46,400 nucleotides of DNA from Bradyrhizobium tropiciagri (GTDB taxonomy: Bacteria; Pseudomonadota; Alphaproteobacteria; Rhizobiales; Xanthobacteraceae), in contig NZ_LFLZ01000069.1 in NCBI RefSeq assembly GCF_001189845.1, forward strand, positions 1 to 46,400, in the 5' to 3' direction. Positions within the stretch are counted from its first letter, which is position 1. Each line of letters opens with the position of its first letter. Below the pieces are notes generated by a model that was given only the letters and a program-made list of their open reading frames with translations, did no database searches and had not been told where the DNA came from. Shown here piece by piece: positions 33,921-42,166 of this stretch. The position numbers and the translations under genes were made by a program.

Positions 33921-35036
33921 ATGCGCGTCGGCGTGCCCAAGGAAATCAAGGTCGAGGAATATCGGGTCGGGCTGACGCCGGCCTCGGTGCGGGAATATGT
34001 GGCGCACGGCCACGAGGTCGTGGTGCAGCGCGGCGCCGGTGACGGCATCGGTGCCGGCGATGACGCCTACACCCAGGCCGGCGCACGGATCGCCGACACC
34101 GCCGAAGAGGTGTTCTCCGTCGCTGAGATGATCGTCAAGGTGAAGGAGCCGCAGCCGTCCGAATGGATCAAGCTGCGCGAGGGACAGATTCTGTTCACCT
34201 ATCTGCATCTTGCGCCCGACGTGCCGCAGACCACGGGGCTGATCGCCTCCGGCTGCACGGCGGTCGCCTATGAAACCGTCACCGACGCGCATGGCGGGCT
34301 ACCGCTGCTGGCGCCGATGAGCGAAGTCGCCGGCCGGCTTGCGATCGAGGCGGCGGGCGCCGCGCTGCGCAAATCCGCCGATGGCATGGGCAAGCTGCTC
34401 GGCGGTGTGCCGGGCGTTCCGCCGGCGCGGGTTGCGATCATCGGCGGCGGCGTGGTCGGCACCCATGCGGCGCGGATGGCCGCAGGCCTCGGCAGCGACG
34501 TTACTATTCTGGACCGTTCATTGCCGCGCCTCCGCGCGCTCGACGACCTGTTCATCGGTCGTGTCCGCACCCGCTATGCGACGCTGGAGGCGATCGAGCA
34601 GGAGATCGTCGCCGCCGATGTCGTGATCGGTGCGGTGCTGGTGCCCGGCGCCAGCGCGCCGAAGCTGGTCTCGCGCGCGCAGCTCTCAGGCATGAAACGC
34701 CGCGCGGTGCTGGTCGACGTCGCGATCGACCAGGGCGGCTGCTTCGAGACCTCGAAGCCGACCACGCACCAGGCGCCGACCTATCTGGTCGACGACATCG
34801 TGCATTATTGCGTCGCCAACATGCCGGGTGCGGTGCCGGTGACCTCGAGCCACGCGCTCAACCACGCCACGCTGCCGTTCGGCCTGGCGCTGGCCTCGAA
34901 GGGACTGCGCGCGCTGGTCGAGGATCCGCATCTGCGTGCGGGCCTCAACGTCCATCGCGGCCGCATCACCAATCGTGCCGTCGCCGAGAGCCAGCATCTG
35001 TCGGCCGTGATGCCGGAGGAAGCGCTGGCGTCGTAA
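33921..35036 (+). CDS. ald: Alanine dehydrogenase
   Basis: 371 residues, the family length, from ATG at 33921 after AAGGAG. MRVGVPKEIKVEEYRVGLTP is typical. The substrate and catalytic residues R15, K75, H96 and D270 are all in place, and the Rossmann motif IIGGGVVGTHAARMA lies at 173-187. The reaction is L-alanine + NAD + H2O to pyruvate + NH4 + NADH in the cytoplasm. In nodule bacteria the enzyme is tied to alanine/ammonia balance. The divergent Lrp gene is its probable regulator. Confidence 0.96.
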   Translation: MRVGVPKEIKVEEYRVGLTPASVREYVAHGHEVVVQRGAGDGIGAGDDAYTQAGARIADTAEEVFSVAEMIVKVKEPQPSEWIKLREGQILFTYLHLAPDVPQTTGLIASGCTAVAYETVTDAHGGLPLLAPMSEVAGRLAIEAAGAALRKSADGMGKLLGGVPGVPPARVAIIGGGVVGTHAARMAAGLGSDVTILDRSLPRLRALDDLFIGRVRTRYATLEAIEQEIVAADVVIGAVLVPGASAPKLVSRAQLSGMKRRAVLVDVAIDQGGCFETSKPTTHQAPTYLVDDIVHYCVANMPGAVPVTSSHALNHATLPFGLALASKGLRALVEDPHLRAGLNVHRGRITNRAVAESQHLSAVMPEEALAS

Positions 35037-35065
35037 CATTTGCGAGCCTTCGCAGCTTTCCCGCT

Positions 35066-35186
35066 GTCGTCCCGGTGAAAGCCGGGACCCATACTCCGCG
35101 GCGGATGTGATACGGGAATTCGTCGACACAGCTGAGCAAGACAATGGGCGTTCGTGGTTATGGGTCCCGGCTTTCGCCGGGACGAC
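35066..35186. repeat. Palindromic repeat with GTCGTCCCGGTGAAAGCCGG arms
   Basis: Left arm GTCGTCCCGGTGAAAGCCGG then GACCCATA. The right arm TATGGGTC, CCGGCTTTCGCCGGGACGAC is its near-perfect complement. It lies between ald and the convergent IclR gene and probably acts as a bidirectional stop. A dispersed repeat type. Confidence 0.8.
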
Positions 35187-35255
35187 ACCTAATGTGCTTC
35201 GCTCCATCCGGGCTACGCTTCTGTCATCCACACGACGCGTCAAGCATCCGTGGGG

Positions 35256-36044
35256 TCATTTCTCGACGAGCCTTGACCCGGCTTCATCTGTCAGTTCCTT
35301 CAGCCCTCTCTGCATCACCTCGATGATGTGCGCGCGCTTTGCTGCGATCCGTTCGATTGGTCCGCCGATGCCGATCGCGAGCGGAGCGCGTCGCTTTGGC
35401 AGGGGAACAAGCATGCCTATGGTGCTTGCGCCCGGCGTCGTGCGGCCGCCTGACTCGGAAAAGCCGCGGCGGCGAATGCGCTCGACCTCCTCGAGAAAGG
35501 CCGCTTCGCGAACCCGCGCCGGCTGGTTCGGCTCCTCGGCGTTGTTGCGCCGGATAATGCCGCGAATCCTGGTGTTCGGCATTTGGCTCAGCAGCACATG
35601 TCCGAGCGCGGTCCGAACCATCGGTCGTATTTGACCGGCATGCGCAGTGTACTGAAGCTGAGAGCCGCCGGGGACAACGTGCAGATATTGCATCCCGGCG
35701 GCGCCGGCCTGTTGCCCAAGCATGACGGTTTCGCCGCCGGTTGCGGTCCAGAGCTCCTCCATCAGATCGGTGAGCTTTTTGTCGCGGAACGGAGAACGAC
35801 GGATCCAGTCACCGAGCAGATTGACCCGGTAGCTTGGGATGAAGCGCCGCGTCTTTCGCTCGTATTCGAGGTAGTTCAATTCAACGAGCGTGCGGAGCAG
35901 CACCGACGTGCTCGATTGGGGCATCGCCAGCGCGGAAGCAATTTCCGTCACGGAAGCTGCCCGCTTGGTTTCCCGAAAAAACTCCAGAACTGCAAACACC
36001 CGCATCGCCGATTTGACAATCGCCGTCTTGTTCGCGTTCGGCAT
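35256..36044 (-). CDS. IclR family transcriptional regulator
   Basis: 262 residues. The N-terminal winged helix (SAMRVFAVLEFFRETKRAAS, VTEIASALAMPQSSTSVLLR) and the C-terminal effector domain (HVVPGGSQLQYTAHAGQIRP, RTALGHVLLSQMPN, RRRGFSESGGRTTPGASTIG) match IclR. It is divergent from the leuC-like gene across 145 bases containing the palindrome ATCACATATGTGAT, the likely operator. It probably represses or activates the leuCDB-ABC operon in response to its substrate. Confidence 0.92.
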   Translation of the reverse strand: MPNANKTAIVKSAMRVFAVLEFFRETKRAASVTEIASALAMPQSSTSVLLRTLVELNYLEYERKTRRFIPSYRVNLLGDWIRRSPFRDKKLTDLMEELWTATGGETVMLGQQAGAAGMQYLHVVPGGSQLQYTAHAGQIRPMVRTALGHVLLSQMPNTRIRGIIRRNNAEEPNQPARVREAAFLEEVERIRRRGFSESGGRTTPGASTIGMLVPLPKRRAPLAIGIGGPIERIAAKRAHIIEVMQRGLKELTDEAGSRLVEK

Positions 36045-36079
36045 GGCTGTCTCCGCGGCGGGGCAGGTACCGCGCCTCC

Positions 36080-36093
36080 ATCACATATGTGAT
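36080..36093. promoter_or_regulatory. Perfect palindrome ATCACATATGTGAT, candidate IclR operator
   Basis: 14-base perfect dyad 36 bases upstream of the IclR start and 97 upstream of the leuC-like start. A possible -35 element TTGACG follows at 36115-36120 for the rightward operon. Confidence 0.5.
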
Positions 36094-36136
36094 GTTAGGC
36101 CGAAACTGCTTCACTTGACGACAAGTTTGGCACAGA

Positions 36137-36146
36137 TTGGCGCCAA
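36137..36146. promoter_or_regulatory. Palindrome TTGGCGCCAA upstream of the leuC-like gene
   Basis: Perfect 10-base palindrome 44 bases before the ATG at 36190. Same sequence as 28627-28636 in the MFS/LysR control region. Confidence 0.35.
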
Positions 36147-36189
36147 TAAGATCAAGCCGCATGGAAACGCAGAGAGCAGGGGAAGGCGG

Positions 36190-37596
36190 ATGCCCGGCCG
36201 AAGTTTGCTCGAGAAGATCTGGGACCAGCATGTCATTGCCCGTTTGAGCGAGGACACCGATCTCCTTCATATCGATCGCCATCTACTGCACGATCTCGGC
36301 GGCTCGCGCGGCCTGCTCGATCTCAAGAGCCGCGGCCTCAAGGTTCACAATCCCGAACTGACGTTCGCGACGCCGGATCACGCGCTGTCGACGGCGCCCG
36401 GCCGTGCGGGGACCAGCAAGATCGGACAGGAATTGCTGGCCGCGCTGCGGGTCGAGACCGCGGCGAGCGGCATCACGCTGTTCGATGTCGATCAGCCCGG
36501 CCAGGGCATCGTTCACGTCATCGGTCCTGAACTCGGCCTGAGCCTGCCGGGCGCGACGATCGTCTGCGGCGACAGCCATACCTGCACCCATGGCGGCTTG
36601 GGGGCGCTCGCCTTCGGCATCGGATCGAGCGAGCTCACCCATGTGCTGGCGACGCAGGCGCTGATCCAGCGCCGTCCGAAGACGATGCGCGCGCGCTTCG
36701 AGGGGAGGCTGCCGCTCGGCGTCACCGCCAAGGACATGATCCTGGCGCTGATCGGTCAGATCGGCGCGGCCGGTGGCACAGGATATGCGGTCGAATATGC
36801 GGGGAGTGCGATCCGGGCGCTGCCGATCGAGGGAAGGCTCACGATCTGCAACCTCTCGATCGAGCTCGGCGCCAAGATGGGCATGGTGGCGCCTGACGAG
36901 AAGACGTTCGAATTCCTGCGCGGCCGGCCCTACGCGCCGCAAGGCGAGATGTGGGATCTCGCGGTCAAGGCGTGGCGCGAATTGCCGAGCGATCCCGACG
37001 CGGTGTTCGACCGCGAGGTTGTGATCGATGTCGAGAAGATCATTCCGCAGGTCACCTGGGGCATCAGCCCCGAGCATGTCGTCGGCGTCGACGGCATCAT
37101 TCCCGATCCGAAGGCGGTCGATGATCCCGCGCGGCGCGCCGCGATCGAAACCGCGCTGGAGTATATGGGCCTGCAAGGCGGCGCGCCGATCGCCGGCACG
37201 CCGGTCGACTGGGTGTTCATCGGCTCCTGCACCAACAGCCGCTTGAGCGATCTGCGCGCCGCGGCCGAGGTCGCGCGCGGCCGCAAGGTCGCAGCCGGCG
37301 TCCGAGCCTGGGTGGTGCCCGGCTCGGAAAACGTCAAGCGCGAGGCGGTCGCCGAAGGGCTCGACAAGATCTTCATCGAGGCCGGCTTCGAATGGCGCGA
37401 GCCGGGCTGCTCGATGTGCCTTGCCGCCAATGGCGAGGTGGTGGCGCCGGGGCAGCGCTCGGTCTCGACCTCCAACCGCAACTTTGTCGGCCGGCAGGGG
37501 CCGCGGGCGCGGACCCATCTGGCGAGCCCCGCGAGCGCGGCGGCCTCGGCCATTGCCGGTGCGATCGCCGATGTCAGGATGATGGGACGCTCGTGA
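36190..37596 (+). CDS. Isopropylmalate isomerase-like large subunit (LeuC family hydro-lyase)
   Basis: 468 residues from ATG at 36190 behind GGAAGGCGG. It has the aconitase-superfamily features of LeuC: VCGDSHTCTHGGLGALAFGI at 125-144 and the three iron-sulfur cysteines C347 (GSCTN), C407 and C410 (EPGCSMC). It would hydrate/dehydrate a 2- or 3-alkylmalate. Together with the LeuD- and LeuB-like genes it forms a complete three-step-type set but without leuA. Its operon carries an ABC importer, so catabolism of an imported alkylmalate or alkylmaleate is more likely than leucine synthesis. Regulated by the divergent IclR gene, by inference. Confidence 0.9.
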   Translation: MPGRSLLEKIWDQHVIARLSEDTDLLHIDRHLLHDLGGSRGLLDLKSRGLKVHNPELTFATPDHALSTAPGRAGTSKIGQELLAALRVETAASGITLFDVDQPGQGIVHVIGPELGLSLPGATIVCGDSHTCTHGGLGALAFGIGSSELTHVLATQALIQRRPKTMRARFEGRLPLGVTAKDMILALIGQIGAAGGTGYAVEYAGSAIRALPIEGRLTICNLSIELGAKMGMVAPDEKTFEFLRGRPYAPQGEMWDLAVKAWRELPSDPDAVFDREVVIDVEKIIPQVTWGISPEHVVGVDGIIPDPKAVDDPARRAAIETALEYMGLQGGAPIAGTPVDWVFIGSCTNSRLSDLRAAAEVARGRKVAAGVRAWVVPGSENVKREAVAEGLDKIFIEAGFEWREPGCSMCLAANGEVVAPGQRSVSTSNRNFVGRQGPRARTHLASPASAAASAIAGAIADVRMMGRS

Positions 37597-38231
37597 TGCC
37601 GAAACCGTTCGACAGACTCACCGCAACCGCCGCGCCGATCATGCGCAGCAACATCGACACCGACGTGATCATCCGCATCGAGCGGCTGGTCGGCAATTCG
37701 ATCCGCGGCACGCTCGGCAAATGGGCGTTCGGCTCGCTGCGCTATCTGCCAGATGGTTCGGAGAATCCGGATTTCATCCTCAACCGCGAGCCGTACCGGG
37801 AGGCGGAGATCCTGGTGACCGGACCGAATTTCGGCTGCGGCTCGTCGCGCGAGGGCGCGGTGTGGTCGCTGCAGGAACGCGGCATCCGCGCCATCGTCGG
37901 CTCCGGCTTCGGCGACATCTTCTTCGCCAACTGCTTCCAGAATGGAATCCTGCCCGTCATCGTCGACAAGGCGGTGGTCGATCAGCTTGCGGCCGACATC
38001 GAGGCGACACAGGGTGCCGGCAAGGTCTCGATCGACCTGGAAGCGCAAACCATCGTGTCGCCGTCAGGCGCGCGGCATTCGTTCGAGATCGATCCGCGGC
38101 GGCGCGAAGGGCTGCTGAAGGGGCTCGACGAGGTGGCGCTGACATTGCAGCGCGATGACGAGATCCACGCCTTCCAGGCTTCCGACCGCACCGCGCGGCC
38201 CTGGATTCATTCGACAAGGATATCCGCATGA
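37596..38231 (+). CDS. Isopropylmalate isomerase-like small subunit (LeuD family)
   Basis: 211 residues from ATG at 37596, overlapping the LeuC stop as TGATG. The swivel-domain motif is IMRSNIDTDVIIRIERL and the phosphate-loop-like GPNFGCGSSREGAVW (76-90). In typical LeuD this last motif is GSSREHAPW. Here Gly87 replaces the His and Val replaces Pro, a change near the substrate pocket. FGDIFFANCFQNGILPVIV is normal. It forms the heterodimeric hydro-lyase with the preceding gene. The altered motif supports a substrate other than isopropylmalate. Confidence 0.9.
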   Translation: MPKPFDRLTATAAPIMRSNIDTDVIIRIERLVGNSIRGTLGKWAFGSLRYLPDGSENPDFILNREPYREAEILVTGPNFGCGSSREGAVWSLQERGIRAIVGSGFGDIFFANCFQNGILPVIVDKAVVDQLAADIEATQGAGKVSIDLEAQTIVSPSGARHSFEIDPRRREGLLKGLDEVALTLQRDDEIHAFQASDRTARPWIHSTRISA

Positions 38232-39361
38232 GCACGCAATCCAACATGGTCAAGGTGGCCGTCGTCGGCGGCGAGGGAATCGGCCCCGAGGTCACCGCGC
38301 AGTCGCGCCGCGTGCTCGACTGGTTCGCTGCGAAGCGCAACGTGCCGATGACCTTGCGCGAGGCGCAGTACGGCCTGATCCCGTATCTGGCGACCGGCAA
38401 GGTGCTGCCCGAGGACACCGCAGAGGCGATGGACGAGGCCGACGCCATCCTGTGGGGCGCGACCGGCGGACCGGAGACCACCGAAGTGCCGGCAGCGGCG
38501 CGCAAGGCGGGCAGCCTGCTGGGGCTACGCAGCAAATACGATCTCTACGCGAACTTGAGGCCGATCATGGCGAGCCCGGCGCTGTCGGCGTCGGCGCCGC
38601 TGAAAGCCGAGGTGCTCGACGGCGTCGACTTCGTCATCATCCGGGAATTGACCAGCGGCATCTATTTCGGCGAGCCGCGCGGCATCGAGACCTTGCCGGA
38701 CGGTCAGCGCCGCGGCTTCAACACCGAGCAATACACGACGAACCAGATCCGCCGCGTGGCGCGCTCGGCGTTCGAGCTGGCGCGGACCCGGCGCAACAAG
38801 GTCTGCTCGGTCGACAAGGCCAATGTGCTGGAGACCAGCGTGGTCTGGCGCGAGGAGGTGATCAGGCTGCACAAGGAGGAGTTCTCCGACGTCGAGCTGA
38901 CCCATCTCTATGTCGACAACGCCGCGATGCAGATCGTGCGCGAGCCGCGGCAGTTCGACGTCATGGTGACCGGCAACATCTTCGGAGACATCCTGTCCGA
39001 CTGCGCGGCGATGGCCTCGGGCTCGCTCGGCATGCTGCCGTCGGCCTCGCTCGGCCCCGTCGACCGCTTCGGCCGGCGCAAGGCGCTCTACGAGCCGGTG
39101 CACGGCAGCGCGCCCGATATCGCCGGCAAGGGCATCGCCAATCCGCTCGGCTCGATTCTCAGCGTCGCGATGCTGCTGCGCCTGACATTGAACCGGCCCG
39201 AGGATGCGGATTTGCTGGAGCAGGCGGTGCAGACCGCGCTTGCGTCCGGTGCCCGGACGGCCGACATTGCGGAAGCCGGCGCGAAGAAACTGTCGACCGT
39301 CCAGATGGGCGACGCGGTGCTCAGCGCGCTGGACAAGATATGGGCCAAGGAGCACGCGTGA
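38228..39361 (+). CDS. 3-isopropylmalate dehydrogenase-like enzyme (LeuB/beta-decarboxylating dehydrogenase family)
   Basis: 377 residues, overlapping LeuD by 4 bases (ATGA). Family core residues are present: R101 and R111 (LRSKYDLYANLRP), R139 (IIRELTSG), Y146, K197 (DKANVL), and the metal aspartates D230, D254 and D258. Departures from LeuB: GGEGIGPEV for GDGIGPEV, TGNIFGD for TDNLFGD, and Cys259 where Glu follows ILSD. The family oxidatively decarboxylates a 2-hydroxy-3-carboxylate with NAD. The product of the LeuCD-like enzyme is its likely substrate. Tartrate/malate-type dehydrogenases of the family are an alternative. Confidence 0.9.
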   Translation: MSTQSNMVKVAVVGGEGIGPEVTAQSRRVLDWFAAKRNVPMTLREAQYGLIPYLATGKVLPEDTAEAMDEADAILWGATGGPETTEVPAAARKAGSLLGLRSKYDLYANLRPIMASPALSASAPLKAEVLDGVDFVIIRELTSGIYFGEPRGIETLPDGQRRGFNTEQYTTNQIRRVARSAFELARTRRNKVCSVDKANVLETSVVWREEVIRLHKEEFSDVELTHLYVDNAAMQIVREPRQFDVMVTGNIFGDILSDCAAMASGSLGMLPSASLGPVDRFGRRKALYEPVHGSAPDIAGKGIANPLGSILSVAMLLRLTLNRPEDADLLEQAVQTALASGARTADIAEAGAKKLSTVQMGDAVLSALDKIWAKEHA

Positions 39362-40422
39362 TGGCGCACTCAGCCACGCCCCACATTTCGCGGCGAACGG
39401 CGCTGACGGTGATCGCTGCCGGCGGTGCCGCGCTGGCGAGCGGGCGTGGACAGGCGCAGGCGACCGCGGGCCGCGCGATCTATCCGGTCGCCGTGCCGAT
39501 CTATCAGACGCAATTCGTCGCGGATCGTATCGGCTACTTCAAGGACGCCGGGCTCGACTGCAAGCTGGTGCAGGGCGGCAGCGGCGTGAAGACCCGCGAG
39601 ATCATCGCCTCATCGCAGGGCGACATCGGCATCGGCGACGTCACCCATCCGATGCAGCTGACCAATCACGGCCGCCCCGCGCGCGTGCTGCTGCCGGTCG
39701 ACACAAGGTCGAGCTCGGTGATGTTCATCCTGCGCAAGGATTTGAAGGACCAGGGCATCAACTCGCTGGAGGCCTTCACGCAATGGAAGCGGCCCGACGG
39801 CCGCAAGCCGATCGTCTCGGTCTCATCGCTCGGCGGCACCAACCATGTCTGGGCGTCCTACTACATGGAAACCATGGGGCTCGACGACAAGGTGACCTGG
39901 ATCGGCACCGGCAATGTCGACACCATGCTGGGCTCGCTGAAGTCGAAGCAGGTCGATATCCTGGTCAGCTCGCTGTCGCTGTTGAACGAGGCGCAGCAGC
40001 AGGGCTGGGGCGAATTGCTGTTCGACGGCACCGATGAGGCGATCTGGAACAAGCATATCGGCGGCAAGGTGCCGGTGACAGCGCATTTCACGTTGCAGGC
40101 CACCATCGACAAGGACCCGGCCAAGATGCAGGCCTATGTCACGGCGCTGTGGCGCGCCTCGCAATGGATCAAGGCGCACAAGCCGACCGAGGTCTACGAC
40201 GCCATCGAGCCCTATGTCGGCAGCACCTCGCGCGACGCCAACCTGCTCGAGATCACGGCGATCCAGAAGGTCGCGGACTATGAAGGCTCGGTCGACGCGG
40301 CGAGTTTTGCGCGGGGCGAGAAGGTCTGGTTCCGCGAGATGACCGGCATCAAGCCGCTCAAGATTGCCGACGTGGTCAACTCCAATCTCATCGACGCGGC
40401 GCGAAAGGCCTATCCGGGTTGA
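39361..40422 (+). CDS. ABC transporter substrate-binding protein (NMT1/SsuA-like)
   Basis: 353 residues. Its ATG at 39361 shares a base with the LeuB stop. A twin-arginine-like signal (SRRTALTVIAAGGAALASG) precedes an NMT1/SsuA-type fold: YPVAVPIYQTQFVADRIGYF, KDAGLDCKLVQGGSGVKTRE, IIASSQGDIGIGDV, and a late helix SQWIKAHKPTEVYDAIEP. The class binds nitrate, sulfonates, thiamine precursors, phthalate and similar small acids. Coupling to the leuCDB-like genes suggests the ligand is their substrate or precursor. Confidence 0.88.
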   Translation: MAHSATPHISRRTALTVIAAGGAALASGRGQAQATAGRAIYPVAVPIYQTQFVADRIGYFKDAGLDCKLVQGGSGVKTREIIASSQGDIGIGDVTHPMQLTNHGRPARVLLPVDTRSSSVMFILRKDLKDQGINSLEAFTQWKRPDGRKPIVSVSSLGGTNHVWASYYMETMGLDDKVTWIGTGNVDTMLGSLKSKQVDILVSSLSLLNEAQQQGWGELLFDGTDEAIWNKHIGGKVPVTAHFTLQATIDKDPAKMQAYVTALWRASQWIKAHKPTEVYDAIEPYVGSTSRDANLLEITAIQKVADYEGSVDAASFARGEKVWFREMTGIKPLKIADVVNSNLIDAARKAYPG

Positions 40423-41252
40423 GCGCGCTCGAGACGAGCGTAACCACATCGCCGCGCGCCTCGGCCGAGCGCCGCGTCGAGGTCAAGGGCTTGGGCAAGT
40501 CGTTCCAGCTCGCCAAGACCACGATTGAGGCCGTCCGCGACGTCAGCTTCGACGTCCGCCGCGGCGAGTTCGTCGCGCTGCTCGGGCCGTCGGGCTCCGG
40601 CAAGAGTACGGTGCTCAACATGATCGCCTCGCTGATCCGTCCCACCGGCGGCGAGATCCTGATCGACGGCAAGCGCGTCGTCGCCGGCAAGGCGACGCCC
40701 AATGTCGGTTACGTCTTCCAGCGCGATACGTTGTTTCCGTGGCGGACGGTTGCCGACAATATCGGTTACGGGCTGGAGCTGTCAGGCGTGCCCGCGCACG
40801 AACGGAAAGAGCGTATCGCGGAATGCGTCGCGCAGGCCGGCTTGAGAGGATTTGAGCACGCCTATCCGTCGGCGCTGTCGGGCGGCATGCGGCAGCGTGC
40901 GGCGCTGATGCGGACCCTGATCGTCGAGCCGCAGATCCTCTTGATGGACGAACCGTTCGGCGCGCTCGACACCCACACCAAGATCGACATGCACGAGGTG
41001 CTGCTGCGGATCTGGGAGCGCGAGCAGCAGACCGTGCTGTTCGTGACCCATGATCTCGGCGAGGCGCTGACCTTGGCCGACCGCATCATCCTGTTCTCGG
41101 CGCGGCCGGGCCGCATCAAGGACATGTTCGAAGTCGACTTCGACCGCCCGCGCGATGCGGTCAAGGTGCGCGAGACCCCACATTATGCCGAGCTGTTCCA
41201 GCACATCTGGCACTCGCTCGGCGAGGAATTCGTCAAGGGCCGCAGCACATGA
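40419..41252 (+). CDS. ABC transporter ATP-binding protein (SsuB/TauB-like)
   Basis: 277 residues from a TTG start at 40419 that overlaps the previous stop (TTGA). Walker A GPSGSGKST, Q-loop VFQRDTLFPWRTVADN, signature LSGGMRQRAALMR, Walker B ILLMDEPFGALD and switch VTHDLGEALTLADRI place it with the nitrate/sulfonate/taurine importers. It couples ATP hydrolysis to the permease encoded next, with a 4-base overlap. Confidence 0.93.
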   Translation: MSALETSVTTSPRASAERRVEVKGLGKSFQLAKTTIEAVRDVSFDVRRGEFVALLGPSGSGKSTVLNMIASLIRPTGGEILIDGKRVVAGKATPNVGYVFQRDTLFPWRTVADNIGYGLELSGVPAHERKERIAECVAQAGLRGFEHAYPSALSGGMRQRAALMRTLIVEPQILLMDEPFGALDTHTKIDMHEVLLRIWEREQQTVLFVTHDLGEALTLADRIILFSARPGRIKDMFEVDFDRPRDAVKVRETPHYAELFQHIWHSLGEEFVKGRST

Positions 41253-42121
41253 AGCGATACGGCACGCTCGGCACGGTCGGCTGGCAGGTCCTGATCTGCG
41301 CCGTCGTGCTGTCGGTGTGGCAATGGGGCTATGACCTACGCACCAAACTGCCGTGGCTGGTGCCCGATCTGCTCGATCCGTACTTCATCTCCAAGCCGTC
41401 GATGATCTTCGACAATTTCCTGATCCAGAGCTGCATGACCTCCAAGCTCGGCGTCTTCAACGGCTGGTTCAACGGCGAGTTCGCAAAGTGCCTGGCGCGC
41501 AACGAGAACAATCTCTGGGCCGCGACCGCGATCACCTTGAAGAACACCTTCTTCGGTTTCGTCACCGGCGTGGTCAGCGGCTTCGTTGCCGGGCTGATCC
41601 TCGGACGATCCGATCGCCTGAGCGCGATCTTTCAGCCCTTCATCACCGCGGTGAATTCGATCCCGCGGATCGCGCTGGCGCCGATCATCGTGCTGGCGTT
41701 CGGGATCGGCGACATGTCGAAGATCGTGACGTCGTGGATCGTTGTGGTGTTCCTGGTGTTCTTCAACACTTTCGAGGGTGCGCGCTCGATCGACGAGGGT
41801 TTTACCAACGCGGCGCGGCTGCTCGGCGCCAGCGAATGGCAGATCACCCGCACGGTGGTGATCCCCTCGACCATGGCCTGGGTGTTCGCCTCGCTGACGC
41901 CAGCGATCTCCTTCGCGCTGATCGGCGTCATCGTCGGCGAATTCATCGGCGCCGAGCGCGGCATCGGCCGCCTCATCATCGAGTCCGAGGCGCGCGGCGA
42001 GGCCTCCGGAATGATGGTCGCGGTCGTGGTGCTGATGCTGGTCGGCGTCGTGCTGTCGGCGATCATCTGGCGGCTGCAGGCCTATCTCTTGCGCTGGCAG
42101 CGGCAGCGCAGCGCCGAATAG
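41249..42121 (+). CDS. ABC transporter permease (SsuC/TauC-like)
   Basis: 290 residues, six membrane segments. The EAA loop reads NAARLLGASEWQITRTVVIP, and LGRSDRLSAIFQPFITAVNS and FIGAERGIGRLIIESEARGE are typical of the family. Unusual is an extended periplasmic stretch after the first helix (about residues 55-92) with two cysteines, C62 and C81, where the common members are short. Last gene of the operon. It is followed by the strong hairpin at 42127-42160. Confidence 0.93.
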   Translation: MKRYGTLGTVGWQVLICAVVLSVWQWGYDLRTKLPWLVPDLLDPYFISKPSMIFDNFLIQSCMTSKLGVFNGWFNGEFAKCLARNENNLWAATAITLKNTFFGFVTGVVSGFVAGLILGRSDRLSAIFQPFITAVNSIPRIALAPIIVLAFGIGDMSKIVTSWIVVVFLVFFNTFEGARSIDEGFTNAARLLGASEWQITRTVVIPSTMAWVFASLTPAISFALIGVIVGEFIGAERGIGRLIIESEARGEASGMMVAVVVLMLVGVVLSAIIWRLQAYLLRWQRQRSAE

Positions 42122-42126
42122 GCGAG

Positions 42127-42160
42127 GCTCGTGGCGGCGCCCGCATCCGCCGCCACGAGC
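42127..42160. terminator. Strong hairpin between the ABC operon and a small minus-strand gene
   Basis: Perfect 13-base stem GCTCGTGGCGGCG / CGCCGCCACGAGC with an 8-base loop. It lies 5 bases after the permease stop and 6 bases after the stop of the converging gene at 42167, so it can serve both. No long T-run. Confidence 0.7.
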
Positions 42161-42166
42161 GCCGAA

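Noticed and set aside
22337..35186. Repeated palindromes as a possible CRISPR array
   Set aside because: Copies are kilobases apart, differ in length, and have no regularly sized spacers or cas genes.
36283..37518. 411-codon minus-strand frame opposite the leuC-like gene
   Set aside because: Shadow of a gene with all three iron-sulfur cysteines and family motifs on the plus strand.
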